DNA of 64,000 bases. Source: Metabacillus dongyingensis (GTDB taxonomy: Bacteria; Bacillota; Bacilli; Bacillales; Bacillaceae). This document shows positions 9,933 through 19,370 of this stretch, in pieces. The stretch covers positions 2,296,001 through 2,360,000 of the forward strand of contig NZ_CP082944.1 in the NCBI RefSeq assembly GCF_019933155.2, read 5' to 3'. The notes beneath the pieces are model-generated. The model did not search any database, was not told the origin of the DNA, and saw nothing but the letters and a program-made list of their open reading frames with translations. Made by a program: the position numbers and the translations under genes. How positions within the stretch are numbered: position 1 is the first letter of the stretch; every line of letters starts with the position of its first letter.

Positions 9933-11771
9933 ATGGGGAAAATTATTCGCCTTGACGATTCACTATCAAATAAGATAGCTGCAGGAGAAGTTGTCGAACG
10001 TCCGGCTTCTGTTGTAAAAGAGTTAACGGAAAATAGTATAGACGCCGGCAGCACTGTCATTGAAATTCATATAGAAGAAGCGGGTTTAAGCAAAATCCGC
10101 ATCATAGACAATGGAGACGGCATTCTGCCTGAAGATTGTCTGAACGCTTTTCACAGGCATGCTACAAGCAAAATCAAAGATGAAAACGACCTTTTCCGGA
10201 TCCGGACTCTTGGTTTCCGGGGAGAGGCCCTGCCGAGTATCGCGTCTGTTTCCCATGTTGAATTAAAAACAAGCACAGGGTCTGGTGCAGGCACGAGAAT
10301 GGTGCTTTCAGGAGGAAAGGTAGACATCCATGAAGCTGCTTCAAGCAGAAAAGGAAGCGACCTTACTGTTACGAATTTATTTTTCAACACACCAGCCCGT
10401 TTAAAATATGTCAAAACAGTTCATACCGAGCTTGGCAACATTACAGATGTTGTCAATCGCCTGGCATTGTCCAATCCAACTATTTCTTTCAAGCTGACTC
10501 ATAACGGAAAGCCAATGCTGCATACGAGCGGGAACGGTGATGTGCGCCAAGTCATAGCGGGCATTTATGGACTGGGCATTGCAAAAAAAATGATTCCTAT
10601 TAACTTACAGTCTCTTGATTTTGAAGTGAAAGGCTATATATCTCTTCCTGAAATCACCAGAGCATCAAGAAACTATATATCAACGATCGTAAATGGCAGA
10701 TTTATTAAAAACTATCCGCTTGTAAAAGCCATTCAGCAAGGCTATCATACCCTGCTTCCAATCGGCCGGTTTCCAATTGTCTTTCTGGAAATTAATATGG
10801 ATCCTATTTTAGTCGACGTAAACGTTCACCCTGCCAAAATGGAAGTCCGGCTAAGCAAAGAGGCTGAATTAAATGATCTGATTACTGCTGGAATTAAAGA
10901 CGCATTTTCGCATCAAAAGCTGATTCCTGAAGCCGTCTTGCCGAAGCGGAAAGAAAAAAGCTTTGATGAACAGCAAACATTTTCGTTCAGTCATGCTGAG
11001 AAAAAACCACTATCAGCAGCATCTCTTCCGCAAGTAATGGAAAAGCCAGTGATTGAAGCAGCAGAAGCTCTAGAACCAGAAGAAAAGATCATCGAACAAA
11101 GTTCTCCAGTTATTGAGGAGGAATTTGAAGTTTATGATGAACAGCCAGCTGATTATCATGAAGAACTGTTAACGACAGAATCTGAACCGAGAGTGCCTGT
11201 ACTTTATCCAATAGGCCAAATGCATGGAACATATATCCTCGCTCAAAATGAGACTGGATTATACATTATCGATCAGCACGCGGCTCAGGAGAGAATCAAT
11301 TATGAATACTTTAAAGAAAAAGTAGGACAAGTTGCTACGGAAGTTCAAGAGCTCCTAGTCCCGATTACCATGCACTATTCTGCAGATGAAGCCCTGATCA
11401 TCAATGAGAAAATGCAGGCATTGGGTGAAGTCGGAATCTTCCTTGAGCCCTTTGGGGGAAATAGTTTTATCGTGCGTTCTCACCCTCAATGGTTTCCACG
11501 CGGAGAAGAACGGGAATTAATTGAAGAAATTATTCAGGAAGTGCTCGATCATAAACAGGCGGATATTAAAAAGCTTCGTGAAGAAGCAGCGATTATGATG
11601 AGCTGCAAGGCAGCTATAAAAGCAAATCATCATCTTCGCAATGATGAAATGTTTGCTTTGCTTGAAACGCTGAGGAAATCAACAGATCCTTTTACTTGTC
11701 CGCACGGAAGACCAATTATTATTCATTATTCGACGTATGAGATGGAAAAGATGTTTAAGCGCATTATGTAG
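9933..11771 (+). CDS. mutL: DNA mismatch repair endonuclease MutL
   Basis: GHKL ATPase and nicking endonuclease of mismatch repair, 612 residues. N-terminal motifs: ENSIDAG, DNGDGI and [15 protein letters not shown]. The C-terminal nuclease motifs [24 protein letters not shown] and CPHGRPI are all present, so it should be an active endonuclease as in B. subtilis and unlike E. coli MutL. The ATG at 9933 follows GAGGTG with six bases between. The last ~45 bases overlap, in antisense, the reading frame of an integrase remnant, suggesting the 3' end was an integration site that kept the mutL sequence whole. Confidence 0.97.
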   Translation: MGKIIRLDDSLSNKIAAGEVVERPASVVKELTENSIDAGSTVIEIHIEEAGLSKIRIIDNGDGILPEDCLNAFHRHATSKIKDENDLFRIRTLGFRGEALPSIASVSHVELKTSTGSGAGTRMVLSGGKVDIHEAASSRKGSDLTVTNLFFNTPARLKYVKTVHTELGNITDVVNRLALSNPTISFKLTHNGKPMLHTSGNGDVRQVIAGIYGLGIAKKMIPINLQSLDFEVKGYISLPEITRASRNYISTIVNGRFIKNYPLVKAIQQGYHTLLPIGRFPIVFLEINMDPILVDVNVHPAKMEVRLSKEAELNDLITAGIKDAFSHQKLIPEAVLPKRKEKSFDEQQTFSFSHAEKKPLSAASLPQVMEKPVIEAAEALEPEEKIIEQSSPVIEEEFEVYDEQPADYHEELLTTESEPRVPVLYPIGQMHGTYILAQNETGLYIIDQHAAQERINYEYFKEKVGQVATEVQELLVPITMHYSADEALIINEKMQALGEVGIFLEPFGGNSFIVRSHPQWFPRGEERELIEEIIQEVLDHKQADIKKLREEAAIMMSCKAAIKANHHLRNDEMFALLETLRKSTDPFTCPHGRPIIIHYSTYEMEKMFKRIM

Positions 11772-11998
11772 AGGGTTTTAACGAAGGAAATAAGACTTTG
11801 CCCACTTTTTGCCCACCTAGTGTTTAAATACTTTTCAAACTTACTGACGTTTTCTTCCTCGTATTTCTTTGTAATGTGGAGATAAACGTCTGCAGTCATA
11901 GTTACAGTACTATGACCTAGTCTATCACTAACAAATTTAATATCTGCATCGCTTTCCAAAAGCATTATGGCATGTGTATGTCTTAATCCCTGATGGCA
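11726..11998 (-). pseudogene. C-terminal remnant of a tyrosine recombinase (integrase)
   Basis: The minus strand encodes HQGLRHTHAIMLLESD, then DRLGHSTVTMTADVYLHI: the Arg-His...His box, the LGHS His and the catalytic Tyr of phage/ICE integrases. Everything upstream, including the first catalytic Arg, is missing, since the frame hits a stop at 11999-12001. Its end runs into the mutL 3' end, so mutL was probably the attachment gene of a lost element. No other phage gene is nearby. Confidence 0.8.
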
Positions 11999-12142
11999 TT
12001 ATGAAATAATCTAGAAGTAACCAAAAGCCCTTCTCTTAACCTGAGAGGGGTATTATTTTATTTACAGCTCAAAATTTTTTCACTTTGATACCAAATATCC
12101 CTGCTCTTCAATGTCTTTCTTATTCAGCGTCTAAAAAAGGTT

Positions 12143-12494
12143 CTATATTTCCAAGTTAGGAATATCGCACGTATTGTGAATATCTAATGCAATGGCGATC
12201 CATATTTCTGCAATCCCCATATGAGAATAGATTCCTAAAATATAGATTCCTACAACCCTATAACCACATCCCAACAGCCGTCTATACATCGTGCCCTTAG
12301 TATCACCAGCCGCCTGCAGGGCGCCTGCTAAAACGAGTCCAATCGCCAAGGCAAGTTGGGATAAAAGCATCGATTCGCAAAGTAATGGCAACCACTCGAA
12401 TCGCTTCTGCATCAGTCGTAAACCAGGCTGCCATCCAAGGAGCTTTGAATACCATGATTAGCCCAATTATACTCATGAGTAATTCGAAGAAGCT
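12143..12494 (-). pseudogene. MATE-family efflux transporter, frameshifted C-terminal remnant
   Basis: Two overlapping minus-strand frames together read as the C-terminal third of a multidrug and toxin extrusion transporter. Frame one has VVAITLRIDAF (12361-12400). After a frameshift near 12360, LAIGLVLAGALQAAGDTKGT follows, the typical MATE sequence before a transmembrane helix. No N-terminal part is present. It is a non-functional relic between the integrase relic and the amine oxidase. Confidence 0.65.
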
Positions 12495-12545
12495 GTTCCT
12501 TGTTAGGGTTTATACATAAATAGTAAGAATTCATAGGCATCTATT

Positions 12546-12580
12546 CCGGTGAATACAATGGAATAAATCTATTTCACTGG
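12546..12580 (+). promoter_or_regulatory. Inverted repeat before the amine oxidase gene
   Basis: CCGGTGAATA and TATTTCACTGG are inverted copies (one-base bulge) separated by 14 bases and ending ten bases before the start codon. Could be an operator or an mRNA hairpin that controls translation; nothing more can be said. Confidence 0.35.
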
Positions 12581-12590
12581 GGATGAAGAG

Positions 12591-14063
12591 ATGCCTAAAA
12601 ACATAAATTATCAATTATCGACGCAACAAATGATTAACATTATTAGAAATGGTCTTAAAAAGTCGCAAGTTCCCAAACAAATTACTATTGTCGGCGCAGG
12701 ACTAGCAGGACTGGTTACGGCATCTCTATTGAAGGAGGCAGGGCACAACGTTGCAATTCTTGAAGCCAGCAATAGGGTTGGCGGACGTGTCTTTACCATA
12801 CGATCCCCCTTTAGCGATGGGCTTTATTTTAACGCAGGCGCAATGCGTATTCCTCATAGTCATTTTTTGACATTAGAGTATATTAATAAATTCGGGCTAA
12901 CCGTAAACCCTTTTATTAACCGAACTCCATTGGATATTCTTTATGTAAATGGAATCAAAACACGTCTTACTATATTTGAACGTAATCCAAGTATTTTAAA
13001 CTTTCCCATTGCTCCGAATGAACGTGGTAAAAGTGCAGAGGATCTGTGGAAATTAGCTATACAGCCAATTATCGATTTCATTAACCAAAACCCAACTAGA
13101 AATTGGCAACTCGTAGAAAAAGAATTTGAAGACTATTCGCTGGGTTCTTTCTTAAAATCTTACCATTATCAATATGGAACGACTTTTTCAGCTGGAGCAA
13201 TTGATATGATCGGTGTACTTCTTGACTTAGAAGCATTTATGGGAATGTCATTTGTTGAAGCTTTGCGAGAAGAAATGTCCTTTAGCGCAAATCGTTTCTA
13301 TGAGATAACCGGCGGCATGGATCTGCTGCCAAGGGCATTTCTTCCGCAATTAAAAGAAGACATTGCATTCTCTCAAAGGATGACGAAAATTGTCCAACAT
13401 AACAACAGAGTAACTATCCATTCCACCCATCAGGACACCTTAGAGCACTCCACCATAACGGGTGATCTTGCCATCATAACCATTCCCTTTTCAGTGTTGC
13501 GATTTGTGGAAATTGAACCATACCATTCTTTTTCCTATTACAAACGGAGAGCGATTCGGGAACTGAACTATATAGGCGCAATAAAAATCGGTATCGAGTT
13601 TAAAAGCAGGTTTTGGGAAAGGCATGATCAATATGGCGGTAAATCCATAACAGACCTGCCGATTCGATTCACTTATTACCCAAGTCAAGGGATTGGTACA
13701 AAAGGACCTGCTGTGGTTTTGGCAAGCTATACATGGGCGGACGAGGCTTTAACTTGGAACGGGCTATCAAACGAAGATCGCATTCGCTATGCTTTAAAGA
13801 ACTTAGCTGAAATATACGGAGACCAAGTCTATTCTGAGTTTGTATCAGGAACTTCCTTTAGCTGGATAGATAATCCATATTCTTCTGGTGCTTTCACGGC
13901 TTTTGAAACGGGTCAGGAAACCGATCTATATCCTTATATTGCTATACCTGAAGGAAGAGTGCACTTTGCCGGTGAACATACTACTCTTATCCACGGTTGG
14001 ATGCAAGGCGCAATTGAATCCGGAATACGGGTTGCTTATGAAGTGAATGACATGCCAAAGTAA
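12591..14063 (+). CDS. Flavin monoamine oxidase family protein
   Basis: A 490-residue FAD-dependent amine oxidase. The N-terminal FAD site ITIVGAGLAGLVTASLLKEAG is followed by the GG doublet motif ASNRVGGRVFT. C-terminal VHFAGEHTTLIHGWMQGAIESG is the second FAD/substrate segment of the monoamine and L-amino-acid oxidase family. It oxidises a primary amine or amino acid to imine, ammonia and H2O2; the substrate cannot be read from sequence. No signal peptide is evident. The ribosome site is weak (GGGGATGA). Confidence 0.88.
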   Translation: MPKNINYQLSTQQMINIIRNGLKKSQVPKQITIVGAGLAGLVTASLLKEAGHNVAILEASNRVGGRVFTIRSPFSDGLYFNAGAMRIPHSHFLTLEYINKFGLTVNPFINRTPLDILYVNGIKTRLTIFERNPSILNFPIAPNERGKSAEDLWKLAIQPIIDFINQNPTRNWQLVEKEFEDYSLGSFLKSYHYQYGTTFSAGAIDMIGVLLDLEAFMGMSFVEALREEMSFSANRFYEITGGMDLLPRAFLPQLKEDIAFSQRMTKIVQHNNRVTIHSTHQDTLEHSTITGDLAIITIPFSVLRFVEIEPYHSFSYYKRRAIRELNYIGAIKIGIEFKSRFWERHDQYGGKSITDLPIRFTYYPSQGIGTKGPAVVLASYTWADEALTWNGLSNEDRIRYALKNLAEIYGDQVYSEFVSGTSFSWIDNPYSSGAFTAFETGQETDLYPYIAIPEGRVHFAGEHTTLIHGWMQGAIESGIRVAYEVNDMPK

Positions 14064-14097
14064 AACAAAATAGATAGATCAGGACTGTATAAATAGG

Positions 14098-14256
14098 AAC
14101 TGGCTTAAAGTCATTGACTATCAGTATAAAAATATCTTAATCTACGGATTAAGAAAGAAGCAATTTGGAATTTTACTCTCTTTTGAAGATGGTTCACCAG
14201 CTGGTAATATTAAAAAGTGCGTTTTTAACGAAAATAATGATTTTATATACCTTTAG
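14098..14256 (+). pseudogene. Unidentified gene relic in the 332-base gap
   Basis: An open frame of 52 codons without a start reads NWLKVIDYQYKNILIYGLRK..., a coherent protein-like segment ending in TAG. It looks like the C-terminus of a lost gene. I do not recognise the family. The rest of the gap to hmp holds the three direct repeats listed next. Confidence 0.35.
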
Positions 14257-14305
14257 CCGAAGTTAAAAGGCAGTGAAGGCAAGCTTTAACTTGTTCTGTT
14301 GTGAG

Positions 14306-14363
14306 GTAAAATCGGCAGAATTGTTGTTTATTGGTAAAATCGTTTGGGCATGTTAGTAAAATC
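14306..14363 (+). repeat. Three direct copies of GTAAAATC upstream of hmp
   Basis: GTAAAATC at 14306-14313, 14334-14341 and 14356-14363, spaced 28 and 22 bases, ending 33 bases before the hmp start. No NsrR-like palindrome is visible, so these may be the regulatory sites, or chance in AT-rich DNA. Confidence 0.4.
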
Positions 14364-14395
14364 CGAGAAAATTAAACATAGAAGGGTGCATTAAT

Positions 14396-15628
14396 ATGCT
14401 TGATGATAAAACCATTAATATTGTACAATCAACCGCCCCTGTTTTAAAAGAGAATAGTAAAGAAATAGGAAAAAGATTTTACAAGCTATTATTTGAAAAA
14501 GCTCCAGACTTACTTAACATCTTCAACCAAACGAATCAAAAAAGAGGTCTTCAGCAGGAAGCATTAGGATATGCCGTTTATGCAGCTGGAGAATACATTA
14601 CAAATCTGGATGCTATTAAACCAGTAATTGAAAGGATTTCTCAAAAACACCGTGCCATTGGAATAAAACCTGAACAATATCCAGTTGTAGGTGAAACGTT
14701 ACTTCAAGCAGTAAAAGATGTTCTTGGTGATAATGCAACAGATGAAATTATTGAAGCGTGGGGTAAAGCATATGGATATATATCAGACGCTTTTATTAGT
14801 CTGGAGAAAAAACTTTATGAAGAATCAGAACAACAACCAGGAGGTTGGGAAGGATATCGGACTTTTTATGTAGATAAAAAAGTAAAGGAAAGTGATGAGG
14901 TCACATCATTTTATTTAAAGTCCAAAGATGGAGAAGCAATATCTTCGTATAAAGCTGGTCAATATCTTACGATCAGGGCAGAAATCCCTGGAGAGCAATA
15001 CACGCATATTCGTCATTACAGCCTATCTGAGGCACCTGGTAAAGATTACTATCGCATCAGCGTTAAGCGTGAAGATGAGCATGGAAATTCTCCAGATGGA
15101 ATTGTTTCAAACTATCTGCATGATCAGATTCAATCTGGTGATACACTGCAATTTTCCGCACCTGCTGGTGATTTTGTTATCCGCAAAGATAATGTACCAA
15201 TTGTGCTGATTAGTGGAGGAATTGGAATTACTCCTTTATTAAGCATGTTAAATACAATCGCAGAAGAAAAACTATCACGTCAAGTTACGTTCATTCATGC
15301 TACAAGTAACAGCAAAACACATGCTTTTAGAGAACATGTGAAGGAATTAGAAAACAACTTTGATTACTTAAAGTCATATGTTTGTTATAATTCACCAACT
15401 GTAGAGGATAAAAAAGCAAAAAATTATGATAAAGAAGGTCATATTGACTTGAACTTCCTGCAATCCTTACTTCCTACAAAAGAAGCTGATTTTTATTTCT
15501 GCGGTTCAATTCCGTTTATGGAAGCGATAATTAAAGCCTTAAATGAATGGGAAGTTCCGAAAGAACATATACACTACGAGGTTTTTCGTCCAGTGGCAAT
15601 GTTGGGGGAAGAAGACATGAACCTGTGA
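14396..15628 (+). CDS. hmp: Flavohaemoglobin, nitric oxide dioxygenase
   Basis: Converts NO plus O2 to nitrate with NAD(P)H and FAD. The 410-residue protein has the globin domain (about 1-140; FYKLLF with the B10 Tyr, proximal His in SQKHRAIGIKPEQYPVVG), then a ferredoxin-reductase-like domain with HIRHYSLSEAP (FAD) and LISGGIGITPLLSML (NAD). The C-terminal HYEVFRP is typical. Start ATG follows GAAGGGTG. A terminator follows, so it is monocistronic. Confidence 0.95.
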   Translation: MLDDKTINIVQSTAPVLKENSKEIGKRFYKLLFEKAPDLLNIFNQTNQKRGLQQEALGYAVYAAGEYITNLDAIKPVIERISQKHRAIGIKPEQYPVVGETLLQAVKDVLGDNATDEIIEAWGKAYGYISDAFISLEKKLYEESEQQPGGWEGYRTFYVDKKVKESDEVTSFYLKSKDGEAISSYKAGQYLTIRAEIPGEQYTHIRHYSLSEAPGKDYYRISVKREDEHGNSPDGIVSNYLHDQIQSGDTLQFSAPAGDFVIRKDNVPIVLISGGIGITPLLSMLNTIAEEKLSRQVTFIHATSNSKTHAFREHVKELENNFDYLKSYVCYNSPTVEDKKAKNYDKEGHIDLNFLQSLLPTKEADFYFCGSIPFMEAIIKALNEWEVPKEHIHYEVFRPVAMLGEEDMNL

Positions 15629-15643
15629 ATGAAAGTGAAAACG

Positions 15644-15670
15644 AGTCAACAAATGATGTTGGCTTTTTTT
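15644..15670 (+). terminator. Terminator after hmp
   Basis: AGTCAACA / TGTTGGCT stem with a five-base loop followed by seven T. Confidence 0.88.
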
Positions 15671-15716
15671 GTCCTTCATTCTCACCTCATATTTTTTAGT
15701 GACATTTATTGAAGAA

Positions 15717-15926
15717 TTACTCCTTCAAATCATCTGTATCGACATCAAATAATTTACAAACTCTTACAATTTGATCGTCCGTCACATGCTTTTTATTTCT
15801 CACAATGCTCGAAAGTGCTCTGACCGAAATTTTAAGGTAATCCCTTGTTTTTCTCTGACAGAAATTTCTTATTAAACTAACCTGCAGCGTAAGCTCAATA
15901 AAAAAAGCGATTCTTCCATACAAAAA
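15717..15926 (-). pseudogene. Degenerate XRE-type helix-turn-helix gene
   Basis: The minus-strand frame reads ISVRALSSIVRNKKHVTDDQ and then ends in LFDVDTDDLKE, the second half of a Cro/CI HTH. The first part is abnormal: where helix 1 and 2 should be there is a poorly matching segment, and the only upstream start (TTG at 15947) lies inside the neighbouring terminator. Probably a truncated or frameshifted regulator; a short functional gene with an internal TTG cannot be excluded. Confidence 0.45.
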
Positions 15927-15950
15927 GAGGTTGGTTGCTAGAACCAACCT
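15921..15950 (-). terminator. Terminator of the 15960-16442 gene
   Basis: Perfect 9-bp AGGTTGGTT / AACCAACCT hairpin with CTTTTTG in minus-strand reading, ten bases after the stop codon. Confidence 0.85.
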
Positions 15951-15959
15951 GATAATATT

Positions 15960-16442
15960 TTAATAAAAATTGTCATCTCCATTCTGCTGATCACTTTCAG
16001 CAGGAACCGAAACTCCCATAGTTCGCAAAGATTCTTTTGCTTGTTTTAAATAGGATTCTGCTTGTTCTTGCCACTTGATAATCACTTTAATAAACGTTTT
16101 GAACTCAGGACTTGCATTTTCCTCCATAGTTATTAATCCTTCACTTACCTTTTTATCCTGGTTTTCTGCATTTTTTATACAAGCCACCAGTGTTTCTACA
16201 ATGGATTGCTGCTGCTCACCATTTACTAGTCTCTGAGATGAACCTACTGCTGTAACGCGATGATAGGAAGCAGGCACTAGATGATTATGCATCTCGCGAT
16301 TCCCTTTTAAATTTTTGGTTTTTGGTATATGGAAAAGTTCAGAGCTCATAGCACATACCATTTCTTCAGCATATAAACTTTTGTGTAACAAATTTAAAAT
16401 ATGTCCCCAGTTGTTAACCCGATAAAAATAGTAAGGCTGCAA
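15960..16442 (-). CDS. Conserved-looking hypothetical protein
   Basis: A 160-residue protein started by TTG at 16442, with AAGGAGAT a few bases upstream on the minus strand. It is mixed, mainly helical in the second half (a QEQAESYLKQAKESL-like amphipathic stretch near the end), with no signal peptide or membrane helix. A dedicated terminator supports real expression. I do not recognise the family. It is on the opposite strand to most neighbours, like ymaF next to it. Confidence 0.7.
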   Translation of the reverse strand: MQPYYFYRVNNWGHILNLLHKSLYAEEMVCAMSSELFHIPKTKNLKGNREMHNHLVPASYHRVTAVGSSQRLVNGEQQQSIVETLVACIKNAENQDKKVSEGLITMEENASPEFKTFIKVIIKWQEQAESYLKQAKESLRTMGVSVPAESDQQNGDDNFY

Positions 16443-16889
16443 AAAAACATCTCCTTTTTATAGAAAATTGGATCCCCCATTTCCATACTATGATTTAGTA
16501 TCAAAATTAATGTAAGACCTTCTTCTTAAGCTAAAGCGTGCTTTACTTTAATAAGGAATAAAGTTATTACTTATTAAAGTAAAGGTGCGGATTAGTTGAA
16601 AATGAAACATATAAATCGAAAATAATAAAGGAGTGCGAGAGATAATCTTCAACTCCTTTAATTGCCTATAACACTTTTAAGTTAACTCTTCTCAAAGTGC
16701 AGCAAGAGGAGTTTTATCCATCTTCTATAAAGAGGGGCATTCTTCAATTTTGGAGGCTCGCTTTTTTACTGAATAGCGATGAAATTTAGTTTTTTAAGAA
16801 TGTCCTATTTGTAAGGAAAATGATTAATATATTTCGATGTTTAATAGCTCAGCTTTTTTAGTGTGCAGAAGAGTAATTGATTCCCTGAA
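16443..16889. other. Intergenic stretch of about 450 bases
   Basis: AT-rich and without a supportable gene. It contains a weak GGAGTGCGAG...CAACTCC hairpin near 16630-16660 and degenerate traces of the dispersed repeat ('AGAGGGGCATTCTTCAA' near 16731). Confidence 0.5.
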
Positions 16890-16891
16890 TA

Positions 16892-16918
16892 ATAAAAACT
16901 CACCTTATCGGTGAGTTA
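16892..16918 (-). terminator. Terminator of ymaF
   Basis: AACTCACC / GGTGAGTT hairpin followed, on the minus strand, by a T tract. Confidence 0.85.
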
Positions 16919-16929
16919 AGAAATTTATG

Positions 16930-17304
16930 TTATAGACTTGTTCTTCCGCTATATCTGTGTCTATGTGGTGTAATTCCATCGACAGTGGTTACCCCACTAA
17001 ATTCATGATAATGACCACCATTCTGAACAGGAATTGCTGGTCCAGTTATACCGCGTATTTGATGTCTATGTCTGTTATCAATAGATGTAAAAGTAAAATA
17101 TCTGTGTGTATGTTGGATTCCACTTGGTGCAGGTTCAGTAGTTCCAGCATATTGATGACTGTGTCCGTCATCAAAAGATGTAATGCCTTTAAATTCGTGG
17201 GTATGAACCGGCATTCCATCCCATGATGTTATAAAGAGTTTATGGGAATGCATTGGGTCTGAATCATCTGAATGATACAAGAAACCATTAACAGGGATAT
17301 CCAT
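16930..17304 (-). CDS. ymaF: YmaF-family histidine-rich repeat protein
   Basis: A 124-residue protein built of short repeats each with a His-x-His core: HSH, HTHEFKG, HSHQYAG, HTH, HRHQIRG, HYHEFSG, HRHRYSG. This is the YmaF family, function unknown, plausibly metal binding. AAGGGGCGG lies before the ATG. In B. subtilis ymaF sits just before miaA-hfq, so finding it here places this accessory DNA in the mutL-miaA interval. Confidence 0.85.
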   Translation of the reverse strand: MDIPVNGFLYHSDDSDPMHSHKLFITSWDGMPVHTHEFKGITSFDDGHSHQYAGTTEPAPSGIQHTHRYFTFTSIDNRHRHQIRGITGPAIPVQNGGHYHEFSGVTTVDGITPHRHRYSGRTSL

Positions 17305-17661
17305 TAATAACCGCCCCTTAAATCCTTTTTAACACATTATTCAAGGACAAAACAAAAGATGTAAGATTGGGAAAAGTTATTAAAGGAAATTAACACAATT
17401 GACACTTTAAAGAATTAATAAATAAAATACCTCTCCAAAAAGGGAGGAGTTATCGATTAAATTAAAATAAGCTTGCTTCTTTAGCTGCTTCTAAGTTTAT
17501 TTAAAATGGAGAGAAGGTGCGGGTGCAAGAGTGGTAGATCACTGAATGAATCCGCAGCTCTTTTTTCTTATTATGCTAACGCCGCAGGATTGTTTAAAAA
17601 AGGGATTTTAAGGGAGGAAGCCGAATAGTGGATTTATAAGAAATTTAGGAGGAGTAGAAAA
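17305..17661. other. Intergenic stretch between ymaF and the first DinB gene
   Basis: About 357 bases between divergent genes, so both promoters should lie here. A CTCTCC/GGGAGG hairpin occurs near 17430-17455. AGGAGG before 17662 is the ribosome site of the next gene. No other gene is visible. Confidence 0.5.
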
Positions 17662-18123
17662 ATGCAAAAGGTAGCTGAGGGAATAAGTCATTGGATAAAA
17701 ACATTACCAGAAGAGTACAACTCTATGTCTGAAGAAGAAATTTCAAATCGGCCATTACCAAATAAATGGTCAAAAAAAGAAATTTTAGGACATCTATGTG
17801 ACTCTGCGATAAATAATATTGAGAGGTTTATAAAAATTCAATATGAAGAACAAGTTTATGTTATTCAATCGTATAATCAAGACCAATGGGTAACGGTTCA
17901 GAATTATCAAGATAGAACACTTGATGAAATAGTAAACCTTTTTCAGACGTTAAATAAGCAAATTGTTAATATTGTTAAGAATGTTCCTAACGAAAAGCTA
18001 TCCAACCTTTGTGACATAGGAAATAATCAACATAAAACACTGGAGTGGCTTATACAAGATTATCTTGGGCATATGGAACACCATATTCACAATCAAATCT
18101 TGATTGAAAATAGCGACTTTTAA
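17662..18123 (+). CDS. DinB-superfamily four-helix protein
   Basis: A 153-residue DinB/YfiT-like protein. LGHLCDS (residues about 42-48) and LGHMEHHIHNQ near the C-terminus give the three metal-binding histidines of the fold. Family members are mycothiol- or bacillithiol-dependent transferases or of unknown function; the target here is not known. AGGAGG precedes the ATG at 17662. First of three divergent DinB-fold genes in 8 kb, which differ strongly in sequence and base composition and so are separate acquisitions, not duplications. Confidence 0.82.
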   Translation: MQKVAEGISHWIKTLPEEYNSMSEEEISNRPLPNKWSKKEILGHLCDSAINNIERFIKIQYEEQVYVIQSYNQDQWVTVQNYQDRTLDEIVNLFQTLNKQIVNIVKNVPNEKLSNLCDIGNNQHKTLEWLIQDYLGHMEHHIHNQILIENSDF

Positions 18124-18392
18124 ATTTAATTCTTATTCAGCTACCATGAAAATAAACTTCTATAATTCCGCCGCAAAATCATTAAACTATGGATTGGGTT
18201 GACTGGATTAAAAACCAGTATGGACAAGTTCAACATATTTTCATTCTCTCTGGTGCAGCGACAATATTTCTGCTGCATGGATGGCTACGGGTGTTTTTCT
18301 TCAATAAGACAACTTAAATGATATTTCACAATCGAGGGTTTTTCTTGAATATCTGTTCAGCATGGAATATTCATGATTAATCTTCCATGAAA
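18124..18392. other. Intergenic DNA with partial repeat and a possible tiny frame
   Basis: An ATG at 18189 opens a 42-codon frame (MDWVDWIKNQYGQVQH...) with no good ribosome site; its last third lies in repeat-like DNA ('CTTCAATAAGACAAC', also seen at 26304). 'ATGAAAATAAACTTCTATAA' at about 18148 recurs at about 52754. 18283-18345 is a partial copy of the dispersed repeat. Confidence 0.45.
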
Positions 18393-18548
18393 TGGCGCTT
18401 ATCTGTAAAGGTAAGCGTCCTGTTTAATGGAAAAAAGATTGAGTTAATCATCTGATTTTTAAATAATTGGTATTAAGCAATCGGGGAGTTTAATTGAAGA
18501 GTGGATTCAACTTTTTGTTCAACAATCGGGCCAGATAATCGAATAAGC
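18393..18548 (+). repeat. Dispersed repeat, type B module plus minimal unit
   Basis: GGCGCTTATC...GGTAAGCGTCC hairpin (18395-18420) followed by the type B tail (GAGTTAATCA...AATTGGTATTAAGC) and then a minimal unit GTTCAACAATCGGGCC...AATCGAATAAGC at 18518-18547. The same module occurs at 29703, 33459 and 62098. Confidence 0.8.
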
Positions 18549-18610
18549 TTCCCCTTTCCCTTACTTTTACAATATGATAGAGGGAAATAAAATAAGTCTC
18601 TGGAGGTATT

Positions 18611-19360
18611 ATGGATAGAAACAGATATTCAGCAATAGCCCATCAAAGCCATACTTTTTATAATCCGATTAATCCATCAAAAATAGACAAAGTTATTGAG
18701 TTACTTGCTTTAAAAGATAATGACAAAGTAATTGATATAGGTGCTGGGAAAGGTGAAATTCTTCTTCGGATTATTGAAAGGTACAAATCTAAATGTATTG
18801 CTATCGAGAAATATGGTGATTTCACAGAACAACTTCAAATAAATGCTAAAAATAGAGGGGTTTTAAATAATATTGAAATCATTACAGAAGATGCTAAAGT
18901 AGCAATTAACACAATAAATGAGCAGTTTGATGTAGCGATTTGTATTGGTTCAACTCACGCATTAGGCGGATTGCATGAAACGTTGGATACGCTGAGGAAG
19001 TGTGTAAAAAAGGGTGGATATGTGCTCATCGGTGAAGGCTACTGGAAGCAGCAGCCAAGTAACGAATATTTGGAGGCGCTCGGAGGAGCGGAAGAATCCG
19101 AATTACTAAGCCACTTCGAGAATGTGAAGGTTGGCGAAAAACTAGGCCTAATTCCACTCTGGTCTTACACTACTAACGACGATGAATGGGATGAATACGA
19201 GTGGCTTTATGCTATGTCCATTGAGAATTATTGCTACGAACATCCTGATGATCCAGATTGCGATGCAATGTTACAAAAGATCCGGACTTGGAGAAGTACA
19301 TATCTGAAATGGGGCAGAGATACCCTTGGATTTGGGATATATCTTTTTAGGAATATGTAA
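18611..19360 (+). CDS. SAM-dependent class I methyltransferase
   Basis: A 249-residue Rossmann-fold methyltransferase. VIDIGAGKGEIL (about residue 40) is motif I binding SAM, CIAIEKYGDF the acidic motif II, EDAKVAIN motif III and FDVAICIGSTHALGG motif IV; the C-terminus ends in a family-like LKWGRDTLGFGIYLF. Substrate unknown; the layout suggests a small-molecule methylase. TCTGGAGG lies before the ATG. Flanked by dispersed repeats on both sides. Confidence 0.88.
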   Translation: MDRNRYSAIAHQSHTFYNPINPSKIDKVIELLALKDNDKVIDIGAGKGEILLRIIERYKSKCIAIEKYGDFTEQLQINAKNRGVLNNIEIITEDAKVAINTINEQFDVAICIGSTHALGGLHETLDTLRKCVKKGGYVLIGEGYWKQQPSNEYLEALGGAEESELLSHFENVKVGEKLGLIPLWSYTTNDDEWDEYEWLYAMSIENYCYEHPDDPDCDAMLQKIRTWRSTYLKWGRDTLGFGIYLFRNM

Positions 19361-19370
19361 AATTCAATTA

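Noticed and set aside
11726..12500. A resident prophage or ICE downstream of mutL
   Set aside because: Only the last ~90 codons of an integrase remain and no structural, replication or transfer gene follows. It is a relic.
18189..18317. 42-codon frame MDWVDWIKNQ as a gene
   Set aside because: No ribosome site, and its 3' third is repeat-like sequence.
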